Shown one piece after another: positions 53,914-63,203 of a stretch of DNA of 64,000 nucleotides (the first letter of the stretch is position 1; each line of letters opens with the position of its first letter). Below the pieces are notes generated by a model. The model was not told the DNA's origin and ran no database searches. It saw only the letters and a program-made list of their open reading frames with translations. Source of the DNA: Betaproteobacteria bacterium (lineage in GTDB: Bacteria; Pseudomonadota; Gammaproteobacteria; Burkholderiales; Usitatibacteraceae); contig JADJSD010000001.1 of the NCBI GenBank assembly GCA_016711875.1, positions 1,364,001 to 1,428,000 of the forward strand, in the 5' to 3' direction. Position numbers and translations under genes: made by a program.

Positions 53914-55791
53914 ATGAGACCGATCCACCCGCTGCTCCTGGCCGCCGCCGTGCTGGCGGCCCTCGCCGGCTGCTCGAGCCACAGCAACGACCTCAACGAG
54001 GCGCCGCTCACGGTGAAGATCCTGCACGTGAACGATCACCACTCGCGCCTCGACGCCGAGACCGTGAACCTGAACGTGACCACGGCGAGCGGCGCCAAGG
54101 AAAGCGTGGTGTTCGATCTCGGGGGCTTCCCGCGCGTCGCCGCCGCGATCCAGGCCTTGGCGGCCACGAGCCCCAACGTGCTCAAGCTGCATGCGGGAGA
54201 CGCGATCACGGGCGACCTCTACTACACCATCACCAACGGCAAGGCCGACGCCGACCTCATGAACACGGTCTGCTTCGATGCCCTGGCGCTCGGCAACCAC
54301 GAGTTCGATTCCGGCGACGCCGGGCTCAAGACCTTCCTCGACTTCCTGCGTCCCGCCGCTGGCGCCGGCGGCTGCAACACGCCGGTCCTGTCGGCCAACA
54401 CGCGCCCGTCGCTGGGGGTGTCCGCCCTCACGCGCACCAGTGCCACCGACTACTTCCGCCCGTCGACGATCGTCGAGCGCAGCGGCGCGAAGATCGGCAT
54501 CGTCGGCATCACCGTCGCGGGCAAGACGAAGAACTCCTCCCGACCGGACGCGACCACGGTGTTCGAGGACGAGGTCACGGCGGCGCAGCGCGAGATCGAC
54601 GCCCTGCGCTCCCAGGGCGTGTCCCGCATCGTCCTGCTCACGCACCAGGGCTACGAGCAGGACGTCGCCATGGCGCCCCGCCTCACCGGCGTCGACGTCA
54701 TCGTGGGCGGCGATTCCCACACGCTGGTCGGTCCCTCCACGCTCACCGGTTACGGCATCACGCCCGCGGGCCGCTACCCGACGATGGCGAGCGATGCGGC
54801 CGGCCGGAACGTCTGCATCGTCCAGGCCTGGCAATACAGCTGGGTGGTGGGCGAGCTCGACGTGAGCTTCAACAGCGCGGGCGATGTGGTGTCGTGCTCG
54901 GGCGGTCCGCGGGTGCTCATCGGCAACGCCCTGCGACGCGCCACCGGCAGCGTGGCGCTTTCGGCCGCCGACCAGGCGGCCATCGCCGCCGATGTCGCCA
55001 GGGAACCTTCGCTTCGGGTGCAGTCGCCTTCGGCAACGGCCGGCACGGTGCTCGCCGCCTACAAGACGCAGAAGGACGCCTTCGGCGCGACCAAGGTCGG
55101 CACCTCCGCCGACAACCTCTGCCTTCGCCGCGTTCCCGGCACGAAGCGCGACACGACGCGCTCGGCGCTCGGGGACACGTGCAACAAGGCGGCCTTCACG
55201 AATGCCCACGGCGGCGACGCCCAGCAACTCGTCGCCTTCGCCTACCTCGAGCAGGGCAAGCGCTTCGGCGGCGCGGACATCGCGCTCCAGAACGCCGGCG
55301 GGGTGCGCATCGACATCCGGCAGGGCGACGTCACGATCGGCACGGTGTACACCCTGCTGCCGTTCAAGAACGTGCTCGCGCGGCTCACCATGACCGGCGC
55401 CGAGGTCAAGGCGACGCTGGAGGATGCGATCACCTTCGTCCTGGCCTCCGCGGGCAACTCCGGCGCCTACCCCTATGGCGCCAACATCCGCTGGACGGTG
55501 GACCTGAACCAGCCCGCGGGAAGCCGCTTTTCGGCCATCGAGGTGAAGAGTGCCTCGGGCACCTGGACACCGATCAACCCGTCGGCTTCGTACAAGGTGA
55601 TGGTCAACGACTTCCTCGTGGCCGGCGGCGACGGCTGGAACACGCTCAAGACCATCACCGGGGCACGCCGCGAGGACCAGCTCTTCCTCGACTACGCCGA
55701 TTCCTTCGTGAACTACACGAAGTCGGTGCAGACCCTCGCGAAGCTGCCGGAATCCGAGTACAGCACGCAGGTGTTCGTCGACACGCCCTGA
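53914..55791 (+). CDS. Lipoprotein bifunctional metallophosphatase/5'-nucleotidase
   Basis: 625 residues with a lipoprotein signal (lipobox LAGC, Cys about residue 22). The N-terminal metallophosphatase domain shows VKILHVNDHHSRLDAE (Asp/His metal ligands), LHAGDAITGDLYY, ALGNHEFDSGD and later LLTHQGYEQD and VGGDSHT. The C-terminal 5'-nucleotidase domain has NAGGVRIDIRQGDVTIGTVYTLLPFKN and VNDFLVAGGDGW, which bind the nucleotide. It is the UshA/NucA type, acting outside the cytoplasm on nucleotides to release phosphate and nucleoside. The Pho-box-like repeat just upstream fits phosphate-starvation control. A hairpin with an 11-bp stem follows the stop. Confidence 0.9.
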   Translation: MRPIHPLLLAAAVLAALAGCSSHSNDLNEAPLTVKILHVNDHHSRLDAETVNLNVTTASGAKESVVFDLGGFPRVAAAIQALAATSPNVLKLHAGDAITGDLYYTITNGKADADLMNTVCFDALALGNHEFDSGDAGLKTFLDFLRPAAGAGGCNTPVLSANTRPSLGVSALTRTSATDYFRPSTIVERSGAKIGIVGITVAGKTKNSSRPDATTVFEDEVTAAQREIDALRSQGVSRIVLLTHQGYEQDVAMAPRLTGVDVIVGGDSHTLVGPSTLTGYGITPAGRYPTMASDAAGRNVCIVQAWQYSWVVGELDVSFNSAGDVVSCSGGPRVLIGNALRRATGSVALSAADQAAIAADVAREPSLRVQSPSATAGTVLAAYKTQKDAFGATKVGTSADNLCLRRVPGTKRDTTRSALGDTCNKAAFTNAHGGDAQQLVAFAYLEQGKRFGGADIALQNAGGVRIDIRQGDVTIGTVYTLLPFKNVLARLTMTGAEVKATLEDAITFVLASAGNSGAYPYGANIRWTVDLNQPAGSRFSAIEVKSASGTWTPINPSASYKVMVNDFLVAGGDGWNTLKTITGARREDQLFLDYADSFVNYTKSVQTLAKLPESEYSTQVFVDTP

Positions 55792-55804
55792 TCTGCCGGA
55801 AGCG

Positions 55805-55830
55805 GCAAGGGCCGCTCGCGCGGCCCTTGC
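55805..55830. terminator. Hairpin between convergent genes
   Basis: An 11-bp perfect stem GCAAGGGCCGC/GCGGCCCTTGC with loop TCGC lies between the convergent nucleotidase and redoxin genes. No T-tract is present on either strand, so it may act as a weak or Rho-assisted bidirectional terminator. Confidence 0.5.
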
Positions 55831-55854
55831 CCGAAGGGTGCCCGACCGGCGGCC

Positions 55855-56460
<606 letters not shown>

Positions 56461-56471
56461 GGGGGTCTCCT

Positions 56472-58658
56472 TCAGTTTTTCGGCGGGGCGGGAAGGGCGG
56501 CCTGCTTCGGGGCGGGCAGCCGGGACAGTTCATCGACGACGATCGAGGCGGTGAGGACCTCGGGCAGAAGCTTCGGTTGCGTGGCGCCCGGCGCGTAGAC
56601 CGCGTAGACGGGCAACGCATTGCGGCCGAGCTCCGCGAGGGCGGCGGTGATGCGGGGATCGTGGTTCGTCCAGTCGGCCTTGAGGGCCACCACGCCGCGG
56701 TCGGAGAAGGCCTTCACGACCTCTTCGCGGTTCAGGGCCACGCGCTTGTTCACCTGGCACGTGACGCACCACGCCGCCGTGAAGTCGACGAAGACCGGTA
56801 TGCCGGCCGCGCGCAGTTGCGCCAGCTTCTCCGGCGACCAGGCTTGCCAGGGCACCTCGCCCGCGCGCGGGGCCGAAGCCTGCGCCGCGCCGGGCGCCGT
56901 CGCGCCGTGCGGCCACGCGAGCCACAGGCCGGTGGCGGCGAAGGCGGCCGCGAAGACGAAGCGCAGCAGGCTTTCCGAACGGGCCCAGCGGCCATAGATC
57001 CATGCGGCCAGGGCGAGCAGCAGAAGGCCCGCGAGCAGCATCATCACCGCGTCGTTGCCCGCCTGCGCGCCCAGCACCCACGCGAGCCAGACCACCGTCG
57101 CGAACAAGGGGAAGGCCATGACCTGCTTGAAGGTCTCCATCCACACACCCGGCTTGGGCAGGCGCTTGAGCGCGTTCGGGAAGAGCGAGAGCAGGAGGAC
57201 CGGCGCCGCCATGCCCACGCCCAGCATCGCGAACACGGCGAGCGAGACCGCTGCCGGCTGCGCGAGCGTGAAGCCCACGGCCGCGCCCATGAAGGGCGCC
57301 GTGCAGGGTGTCGCGACGACGGTGGCGAGGACGCCCGCGAGGAAGGCATCCGCATACCGGCCCTGCGCGGAAACGTTCGACGTCATCGACTGCGCGAAGC
57401 CGCCCCACTCGAAGACGCCGAAGAGGTTGAGCCCCATCAGGAAGAAGAGCGCCGCGAGGAGCATGACGAAAGCGGGCGACTGCAGCTGGAAGCCCCAGCC
57501 GAGCTGCGCGCCGCCGGCCCGCAGCGCGAGGAGCAGCCCCGCGAGCACGAGGAAGGAAACGAGAACGCCGGCCGAGAACACCACGCCCTGCATCCAGAGC
57601 GCGCGCGCGTCGCCGTGCGCGTGCCGCACGAAGCCCATCACCTTGATGCCGAGCACCGGGAACACGCAGGGCATGAGATTCAGGAGGATACCGCCCAGGA
57701 ACGCGAAGGCGAGGGCGGCGAGGAGGCTTCCCTCGGCGCCCGCGGGCGCCGGCGCATCCGGCACCGGCAGCGCGGCGGCCGGCGCGGGGAACGAAGTGAC
57801 GAGAGGCGCGGCGATCTCCACGGCCTTGCGGCCCGGCAGGCCCGGCCATGCGCCTTCCGTGACGATCACGCCACTGACGGTGGTGACGTCCTTGATTTCG
57901 GGCTGCGCGAGCTTCACCGCGAGCCGGAATCCCCCGCCATCGCGGGCGAGGGCTTGCGGCGCGGCCGGCTCGATGAAGCTTTCGCGATCCGGGAAGAAGA
58001 ACGCCTTGCCCGGGGCGACGGCGCCTTCCGGTGGCATGAGGCGCACGGTGAGCTGGCCACCGGCCATCGTCGATTCGGCCTTCCAGCCCTCCGCCTTCGC
58101 AGGGAGGGACGCCCGGGCCTTGGCGAAACGCGCCACCTCGCCGGACTTGGGCGCCGGATCGCCCTCGGCGACGGCGAATTCCAGCTTGAGCGAGGCTTTC
58201 TCCGGGATGCACACGTCGTTGCAGACGAGCCAATCGGCATCGCCGGCGATCGTCACCGGGCCGGGCTTCGCGTTCGCGGGCGGCGTGAGCTCGGCCAGCA
58301 GCATCGTCTCGCCGCTGTAGCCGTAATTCACGAGCGGGCCGAAAGGCAGGCGCTCAGGGTGGGGCCACTGGAAGGCGCCCGCCGTCCAGCCCTCCGGCAG
58401 GGTCCAGCGGATCTTCGTGGGCAGGCCCGAATCCCCGGGGTTCTTCCAGTAGGTGTGCCAGTGCTCGTCGTGCTTCAGGCGCAGGCCGACGGTGGCGGGC
58501 TTGCCGGCGACGGCCGCGGCCTTCTCGGCGTGCAGCTCGGCCTCGACGCGTTCGGTGCGCACGGGCGCCGCGTGGGCGGCGGGCGCCGCGAACGCGAGGA
58601 ATGAGAGGGCGGCGAGGGCGGCGCCGGCGATGCGCGGGAGGAGTCGGGTGGGGGACAT
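56472..58658 (-). CDS. DsbD-type protein-disulfide reductase (ScsB-like)
   Basis: 728 residues from ATG 58658 (MSPTRLLPRIAG), whose signal peptide ends near AAHAAP. The periplasmic N-terminal part (30-310) contains DADWLVCNDVCIPEK, the DsbD-alpha-like Cys pair in an extended, ScsB-type domain. The eight-span membrane part has NLMPCVFPVLGIKVMGF and VVATPCTAPFMGAAVGF, whose two Cys carry electrons across the membrane. The C-terminal thioredoxin-like domain has DFTAAWCVTCQVNKR (CVTC). It transfers reductant from cytoplasmic thioredoxin to periplasmic proteins, probably including the redoxin encoded next, and may also serve c-type cytochrome maturation. That last link is inference. Confidence 0.9.
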   Translation of the reverse strand: MSPTRLLPRIAGAALAALSFLAFAAPAAHAAPVRTERVEAELHAEKAAAVAGKPATVGLRLKHDEHWHTYWKNPGDSGLPTKIRWTLPEGWTAGAFQWPHPERLPFGPLVNYGYSGETMLLAELTPPANAKPGPVTIAGDADWLVCNDVCIPEKASLKLEFAVAEGDPAPKSGEVARFAKARASLPAKAEGWKAESTMAGGQLTVRLMPPEGAVAPGKAFFFPDRESFIEPAAPQALARDGGGFRLAVKLAQPEIKDVTTVSGVIVTEGAWPGLPGRKAVEIAAPLVTSFPAPAAALPVPDAPAPAGAEGSLLAALAFAFLGGILLNLMPCVFPVLGIKVMGFVRHAHGDARALWMQGVVFSAGVLVSFLVLAGLLLALRAGGAQLGWGFQLQSPAFVMLLAALFFLMGLNLFGVFEWGGFAQSMTSNVSAQGRYADAFLAGVLATVVATPCTAPFMGAAVGFTLAQPAAVSLAVFAMLGVGMAAPVLLLSLFPNALKRLPKPGVWMETFKQVMAFPLFATVVWLAWVLGAQAGNDAVMMLLAGLLLLALAAWIYGRWARSESLLRFVFAAAFAATGLWLAWPHGATAPGAAQASAPRAGEVPWQAWSPEKLAQLRAAGIPVFVDFTAAWCVTCQVNKRVALNREEVVKAFSDRGVVALKADWTNHDPRITAALAELGRNALPVYAVYAPGATQPKLLPEVLTASIVVDELSRLPAPKQAALPAPPKN

Positions 58659-58805
58659 GCCGTAGAATTCCGGAAAGCCACCCCGTAGAGGGCCCCGAGG
58701 CGTCGAAAGTTCCTCGCCGGCCCCGCCTCCCATGCCTCCCACCACCGCGTATTTCGTCGTCTTCATGGCGCGCCCATTCTACCGGGCGGCCCCCCGGAGG
58801 CCTTC

Positions 58806-60017
58806 ATGGCCGTCCTGAGGCGCCTGCCGGGCGCGGCCGCCACAGCGCCCACGGTGGCCCGGGCCATCGATGGCAACGTCCATTTCTACGCCACCTGCCC
58901 GCGCGGGCTCGCCGCGGCCCTCGCCGAGGAGCTCACGGCCCTGGGCGCGCAGAATGCCAGCGCCGACGAGGCCGGCGTCTCGTTCGAGGGGCCCTTCGAG
59001 GTCGCCTACGCCGCCAACCTCGAGTCGCGCCTCGCCACCCGCATCCTCTGGCGGATGACGCGGTTCGACTACCGCAACGAGAACGACATCTACGAGGGCG
59101 CGAAGCGCGTGCGCTGGCACGCCCACTTCGGCGTCGAGCGCACCTTCAAGGTCGAGACGAACGGGGTCAAGGCGCCGGTGAAGAGCCTCGACTTCATCAC
59201 CCTCAAGGTGAAGGACGCGGTGGCCGACGTGTTCCGCGACGCCCTCGGCAAGCGCCCCGACGTCTCCTCGCGCGAGCCGGACGTGCGCGTGCACTGCTTC
59301 CTCGACGCGAAGTGGTGCACCCTCTACCTCGACACGAGCGGCGAGCCCCTCTTCAAGCGCGGCCGGCGCGAGCAGGTGGGCGAGGCGCCCCTCAAGAAGA
59401 ATCTCGCGGCCGGGCTGCTGAAACTGTCGGGCTGGACGCCGGGCCAGCCGCTTCTCGACCCGATGTGCGGCTCGGGGACCATCCTCGTGGAGGCCGCGGA
59501 GATGGCGCTGCAGCTCGCCCCCGGTCGCGACCGCCCGTTCGGGTTCGAGAACCTCACGCGGTTCGACGCGGCGAAGTGGGCCGAGATCAAGGCGGCGGGG
59601 CTGGCCCGGGCCGAACTGATCGCGCCCAAGCCCATCTTCGGCTCCGATCTCTACGGCCGTTCCGTCGAGGGCGCGCGCGCCAACCTGCGCGACATGGGCC
59701 TCGAGAGCGTGGTCTCGCTCAAGCAGGTGAACCTGCTGGAGATCTCCGCGCCGGCCGAGTCGGGCTTCATCGTGACGAACCCGCCCTACGGCGTGCGCCT
59801 GGGCGAGAAGGAGACGCTGGCCGATTTCTACCCGGAGCTCGGGCACCTGCTCAAGCAGAAGTTCGCCGGCTGGAACGCGTACATCCTGTCGGGCGACACG
59901 GACCTGCCCAAGCTCATCCGCCTTTCGGCCACGAAGCGCACGCCGCTCTACAACGGCGCGATCGAGTGCCGCCTGTACGAGTACCGCATGGTGGCGGGCG
60001 CCAACCGGCGCCCATGA
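58806..60017 (+). CDS. rlmL: THUMP-domain rRNA methyltransferase (RlmL N-terminal type)
   Basis: 403 residues. The N-terminal ferredoxin-like and THUMP domains read NVHFYATCPRGLAAALAEELTALGA and then VKDAVADVFRDALGKRPDVSSREPDVRVHCFL. The Rossmann methyltransferase domain has LLDPMCGSGTILVEAAEMAL (SAM binding) and FIVTNPPYGVRLGE (catalytic NPPY). It corresponds to the first half of E. coli RlmL (guanine-2445 N2-methyltransferase of 23S rRNA), without the RlmK half. This stand-alone form is usual outside gammaproteobacteria. The stop overlaps the next start (ATGA). Confidence 0.87.
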   Translation: MAVLRRLPGAAATAPTVARAIDGNVHFYATCPRGLAAALAEELTALGAQNASADEAGVSFEGPFEVAYAANLESRLATRILWRMTRFDYRNENDIYEGAKRVRWHAHFGVERTFKVETNGVKAPVKSLDFITLKVKDAVADVFRDALGKRPDVSSREPDVRVHCFLDAKWCTLYLDTSGEPLFKRGRREQVGEAPLKKNLAAGLLKLSGWTPGQPLLDPMCGSGTILVEAAEMALQLAPGRDRPFGFENLTRFDAAKWAEIKAAGLARAELIAPKPIFGSDLYGRSVEGARANLRDMGLESVVSLKQVNLLEISAPAESGFIVTNPPYGVRLGEKETLADFYPELGHLLKQKFAGWNAYILSGDTDLPKLIRLSATKRTPLYNGAIECRLYEYRMVAGANRRP

Positions 60018-60787
60018 CGGTCGCGACGCTCGCGAAGCTCCTGCTGGTCCCCCTCGCGGTATGGCTCGCGAGCCTCGCGGCGCGCAAGTGGGGGCATTCG
60101 GTCTCCGGGTATCTCGGCGGCTTTCCGCTCATCGGCGGTCCCATCACGCTGTTCCTCGCCATCGACCTGGGGCCGGCGTTCGCCGCAGGCTCGGCGCTCG
60201 TCACGCTGGCGGTGGTGGCCGGGCAGGCGGCGCACCTCACGACGTTCTCGCGCGCGGGCCGGGCCTGGGGGCCGATCCCCGGCCTCCTCTCGGGGTGGAC
60301 GGCCTTCGTCGTCGCGGCGGCCGCGATCTCGATGCTGCCCCTGGGCCCCGGCCTGGCGCTGCTCCTCGCGGCGGGCGGGCTTCTCCTGGCGGCGAAGGTG
60401 CTCCCGCGGCCGAAAGGCACGGTCGCCTTGCCGTCCATCCCGCCCGTCGAGCTCTGGCTGCGCCTGGGTGCCGCCCTGCTGCTCGCGGCCGCGATCCTCC
60501 TGGGGGCATCGACTCTGGGGCCGGTCGTGAGCGGCATCCTGCTGTCGATGCCGGTCACCGGATCGATCATGCCGCCCTTCACGCTCGCCCTCTACGGCGA
60601 GGACGCGCTCGCGCGGTTGCTGCGCGGGTTCGTCACGGGGCTCACGGGCTTCTCGGCGTTCTTCGCCGTGGTCGCCCTGGCGCTCGTGCCGCTCGGCATC
60701 GCGGCGACTTTCGCTCTCGCGACCCTCGCGGCCTTGATCGCCGTCACATTCGCCTCACGACGGGACGAAGCTTCGCGTCGGGACTGA
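60014..60787 (+). CDS. Integral membrane protein of unknown function
   Basis: 257 residues with seven or eight hydrophobic segments and few charged residues. Notable phrases are KWGHSVSGYLGGFPLIGGPITLFLAIDLG and SGILLSMPVTGSIMPPFTLALYGEDALARLLRGF, containing Gly/Pro-rich turns that could be the functional centre. I do not recognise a named family. It is translationally coupled to the RlmL-type gene by ATGA overlap, which need not imply related function. A transporter-like role is possible but not supported by any specific motif. Confidence 0.75.
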   Translation: MTVATLAKLLLVPLAVWLASLAARKWGHSVSGYLGGFPLIGGPITLFLAIDLGPAFAAGSALVTLAVVAGQAAHLTTFSRAGRAWGPIPGLLSGWTAFVVAAAAISMLPLGPGLALLLAAGGLLLAAKVLPRPKGTVALPSIPPVELWLRLGAALLLAAAILLGASTLGPVVSGILLSMPVTGSIMPPFTLALYGEDALARLLRGFVTGLTGFSAFFAVVALALVPLGIAATFALATLAALIAVTFASRRDEASRRD

Positions 60788-60879
60788 CGTACCTCAAGAA
60801 ATCCGCCGGGCCTCGGGCTAGCCTTGACCGGTAAGGCGATCGCGGCACTCGCGAACGCCGTGGCCGCAAGGAGAACCCC

Positions 60880-61368
60880 ATGAACGCACCCATCATGCCC
60901 ACCGCCTCGATGCGGCGGCGAAAGGTGCTTCCCCGGCCCATCCGCCAGCTCGTGAGGAACCTGCCCCACCTGCCGTCCTCGGCCGTGGTGGCGACCGTGC
61001 TCAACCTCACGCTGCGCCGGCGCCTGCCGCGCGAGACGCTGGAGCAGCTGGAAGGGCGGGTCTTCTTCGTCGAGGTGCGCGACGTGGAACTCGTCATGGC
61101 CTTCAAGACCAGCGGCCGTCGCTTCTACCCGGTGCCGCCGGTGGGCGAGCCCGCGCTGCGCTTCCGCGTGAACGCCTCGGATTTCGCCGTGCTCGCCGAG
61201 CGCGAGGACCGCCCCGACGGCCTCTTCCTGCACGATCTCGTCGTCGTGGGCGACCCGAAGGTCGCCCAGGCCGTGCGCGAGACGCTCGCGCGGCTGGACG
61301 TGACCCATGCGCGCAAGCTCATCGCCCGAGTGGTCCGTCACGTCGAGCGCACGGCCGGGCCGGGTTGA
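60880..61368 (+). CDS. ubiT: UbiT, SCP2-domain accessory factor for O2-independent ubiquinone synthesis
   Basis: 162 residues with AAGGAG well placed before ATG. A basic N-terminus is followed by an SCP2-like sterol/lipid-binding domain: LNLTLRRRLPRETLEQLEGRVFFVEVRDVELVMAF, then FRVNASDFAVLAEREDRPDGLFLHDLVVVGDPKVAQAV. This matches E. coli UbiT (YhbT) in the LEGR, VRD, ASD and DxLFxxxLVxxGD positions. UbiT binds the lipophilic intermediates so that ubiquinone can be made without oxygen together with UbiU and UbiV; those two genes are not in this window. The stop overlaps the TTG start of the next gene. Confidence 0.8.
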   Translation: MNAPIMPTASMRRRKVLPRPIRQLVRNLPHLPSSAVVATVLNLTLRRRLPRETLEQLEGRVFFVEVRDVELVMAFKTSGRRFYPVPPVGEPALRFRVNASDFAVLAEREDRPDGLFLHDLVVVGDPKVAQAVRETLARLDVTHARKLIARVVRHVERTAGPG

Positions 61369-62999
61369 GCGCGGCTTCGCGTCCCTCCCTCGCGGGGCAA
61401 CTGTTCGGCGCGCTGCACGGCGCCGGCGCGCGGGAGGTTTTCGGCATCCCGGGTGACTTCGCGCTGCCGTTCTTCGATGCCCTGTGCGCCGACGGCCGGC
61501 TGCCGCTCTACACCCTGTCGCACGAGCCGTCGGTCGGGTTCGCCGCCGATGGCGCGGCCCGCATGCGGGGGGCGCCCTCGGTCGCCGCCGTCACCTATGG
61601 CGCCGGTGCGCTCAACCTGGTGAACGCGGTGGCCTCCGCCTTCGCCGAGCGCTCGCCCGTCGTCGTGATTTCCGGGGCGCCCGGCGCGGCCGAACGCCGC
61701 TCGGGCCTCATGCTTCACCACCAGGTGAAGACCCTCGAATCGCAGTACGACCTCTTCCGGCAGGTGACGTGCGACCAGGCGCGGCTGGATGATCCGTCGC
61801 GGGCCGGGCGCGAGATCGCGCGCGTGCTCGCGTCGGCGAAGCGCCATTCGCAACCCGTGTACCTCGAGGTCCCGCGCGACATGGTGAACGTCGCCTGCGA
61901 CCCTGCGCCGCCCGGGACGGAACCGCCCATCGACGAGGAAGCGCTCGCCGCCTGCGTCCAGGAGGTGCTGGGGCGGCTGGCGGCGGCGAAGTCGCCGGTG
62001 CTCATGGTGGATGTGGAGGTGCGCCGCTTCGGGCTCGAGGCCGCCGTCGCCTCGCTCGCGAAGAAGCTCGGCATCCCCGTCGTGACCAGTCTCATGGGCC
62101 GCGGCCTCCTCGAGGGCACGGACGCGCCGCTCGTGGGCACCTACCTGGGGCTCGCGGGCACGCCCGAGGTCTCGCGGCTCGTGGAGGAGTCGGACGGCCT
62201 GCTCCTGCTGGGCGTGATCGTCTCCGACACGAACTTCGGCGTCTCGGCGAGCCGCGTGGACCTGCGCCGCGCCATCCTCGCGCTCGATCGCGAGGTGCGG
62301 CTGGGCTTCCATACCTATGCCGACATCCCGCTCTCGCGCCTGGTCGAGGCGCTCCTCGCGCGGGCGACGCCGCTCGCGAAAGCCCGTGCCGTCGCGCCCG
62401 TCGAGGCGCCGCGCGGCCTGGTGAGGGACGGCACGGCGCCGGAGCCCACCGACGTGGCACGCGCGCTCAACGACCTGATGGACTCCCGGGGCCGCATGCC
62501 CGTCGCCACCGACGTCGGCGATTGCCTCTTCACCGCCATGGACCTGCAGCGCACGGACCACGTGGCCCCCGGCTACTACGCGAGCATGGGTTTCGGCGTG
62601 CCCGCGGGGCTGGGCGTGCAGGCCGCGAGCGGCCGGCGTCCCGTGATCCTGGTGGGCGACGGCGCCTTCCAGATGACGGGCATGGAGCTCGGCCATTGCG
62701 CCCGCCACGGTTGGGACCCGATCGTCGTGGTGCTCAACAACGGCGGCTGGGGGATGCTGCGCGCCTTCCGGCCCGACGCGGCCTACAACGCGCTCGGCAC
62801 CTGGGACTACGCGACGATGGCGCCGGCGATGGGCGGGGTGGGGCACCGCGTGACGACGCGCGCGGAACTGGGCGCGGCGCTGGAAATCGCGGGGCGGGAG
62901 CGGGGACGCTTCCACCTGCTCGACGTGCGCATCGCGCCGGGGGCGCTATCGGGAACCCTGCGGCGCTTCGCGGAGGCGGTGTCGCGCGTGTCGGGTTGA
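61365..62999 (+). CDS. Phenylpyruvate/indolepyruvate decarboxylase (ThDP-dependent)
   Basis: 544 residues starting at TTG 61365, overlapping the ubiT stop (TTGA). The ThDP-enzyme three-domain layout is complete. The N-terminal PYR domain has EVFGIPGDFALPFFDAL, THE catalytic Glu in SHEPSVGFAADGAARM and VTYGAGALNLVNAVA. The central domain is followed by the PP domain with VGDGAFQMTGMELG and NNGGWGML (cofactor GDG...NN motif). The sequence follows the Azospirillum phenylpyruvate decarboxylase closely in length and in GIPGDFALPFF, LHHQ-KTL and DTNF. It decarboxylates aromatic 2-oxo acids to aldehydes, as in indole-3-acetate or phenylacetate formation. Substrate preference between indole- and phenylpyruvate is not determined. 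Confidence 0.87.
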   Translation: MSAASRPSLAGQLFGALHGAGAREVFGIPGDFALPFFDALCADGRLPLYTLSHEPSVGFAADGAARMRGAPSVAAVTYGAGALNLVNAVASAFAERSPVVVISGAPGAAERRSGLMLHHQVKTLESQYDLFRQVTCDQARLDDPSRAGREIARVLASAKRHSQPVYLEVPRDMVNVACDPAPPGTEPPIDEEALAACVQEVLGRLAAAKSPVLMVDVEVRRFGLEAAVASLAKKLGIPVVTSLMGRGLLEGTDAPLVGTYLGLAGTPEVSRLVEESDGLLLLGVIVSDTNFGVSASRVDLRRAILALDREVRLGFHTYADIPLSRLVEALLARATPLAKARAVAPVEAPRGLVRDGTAPEPTDVARALNDLMDSRGRMPVATDVGDCLFTAMDLQRTDHVAPGYYASMGFGVPAGLGVQAASGRRPVILVGDGAFQMTGMELGHCARHGWDPIVVVLNNGGWGMLRAFRPDAAYNALGTWDYATMAPAMGGVGHRVTTRAELGAALEIAGRERGRFHLLDVRIAPGALSGTLRRFAEAVSRVSG

Positions 63000-63187
63000 A
63001 GGCTTGGGAACCGCAGATGAACCGTGGTCGCGAAGCGCCGGCAAACCAACATCCTGAACGCAGATGGCTTGTGATTCGTTGAGAGCGTGCTGATGGTGAA
63101 TATCCAGATATTCACCAAGGGCACGGCCTGATCTCATCCACGAATCATCTGTGTTCATCCGTGTTCATCTGTGGTTCCAACGCCTTT
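63000..63187. repeat. MITE-like inverted-repeat element
   Basis: Imperfect inverted ends of about 22 bp (left 63004-63022, containing GGAACCGCAGATGAAC; right 63163-63184, containing GTTCATCTGTGGTTCC) bound about 180 bases. The right end holds further copies of GATGAACAC in reverse orientation. The interior carries a 10-bp perfect hairpin TGGTGAATAT/ATATTCACCA (63094-63117). There is no gene inside. Confidence 0.7.
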
Positions 63188-63203
63188 GACCTGCCGTCGC
63201 CGC

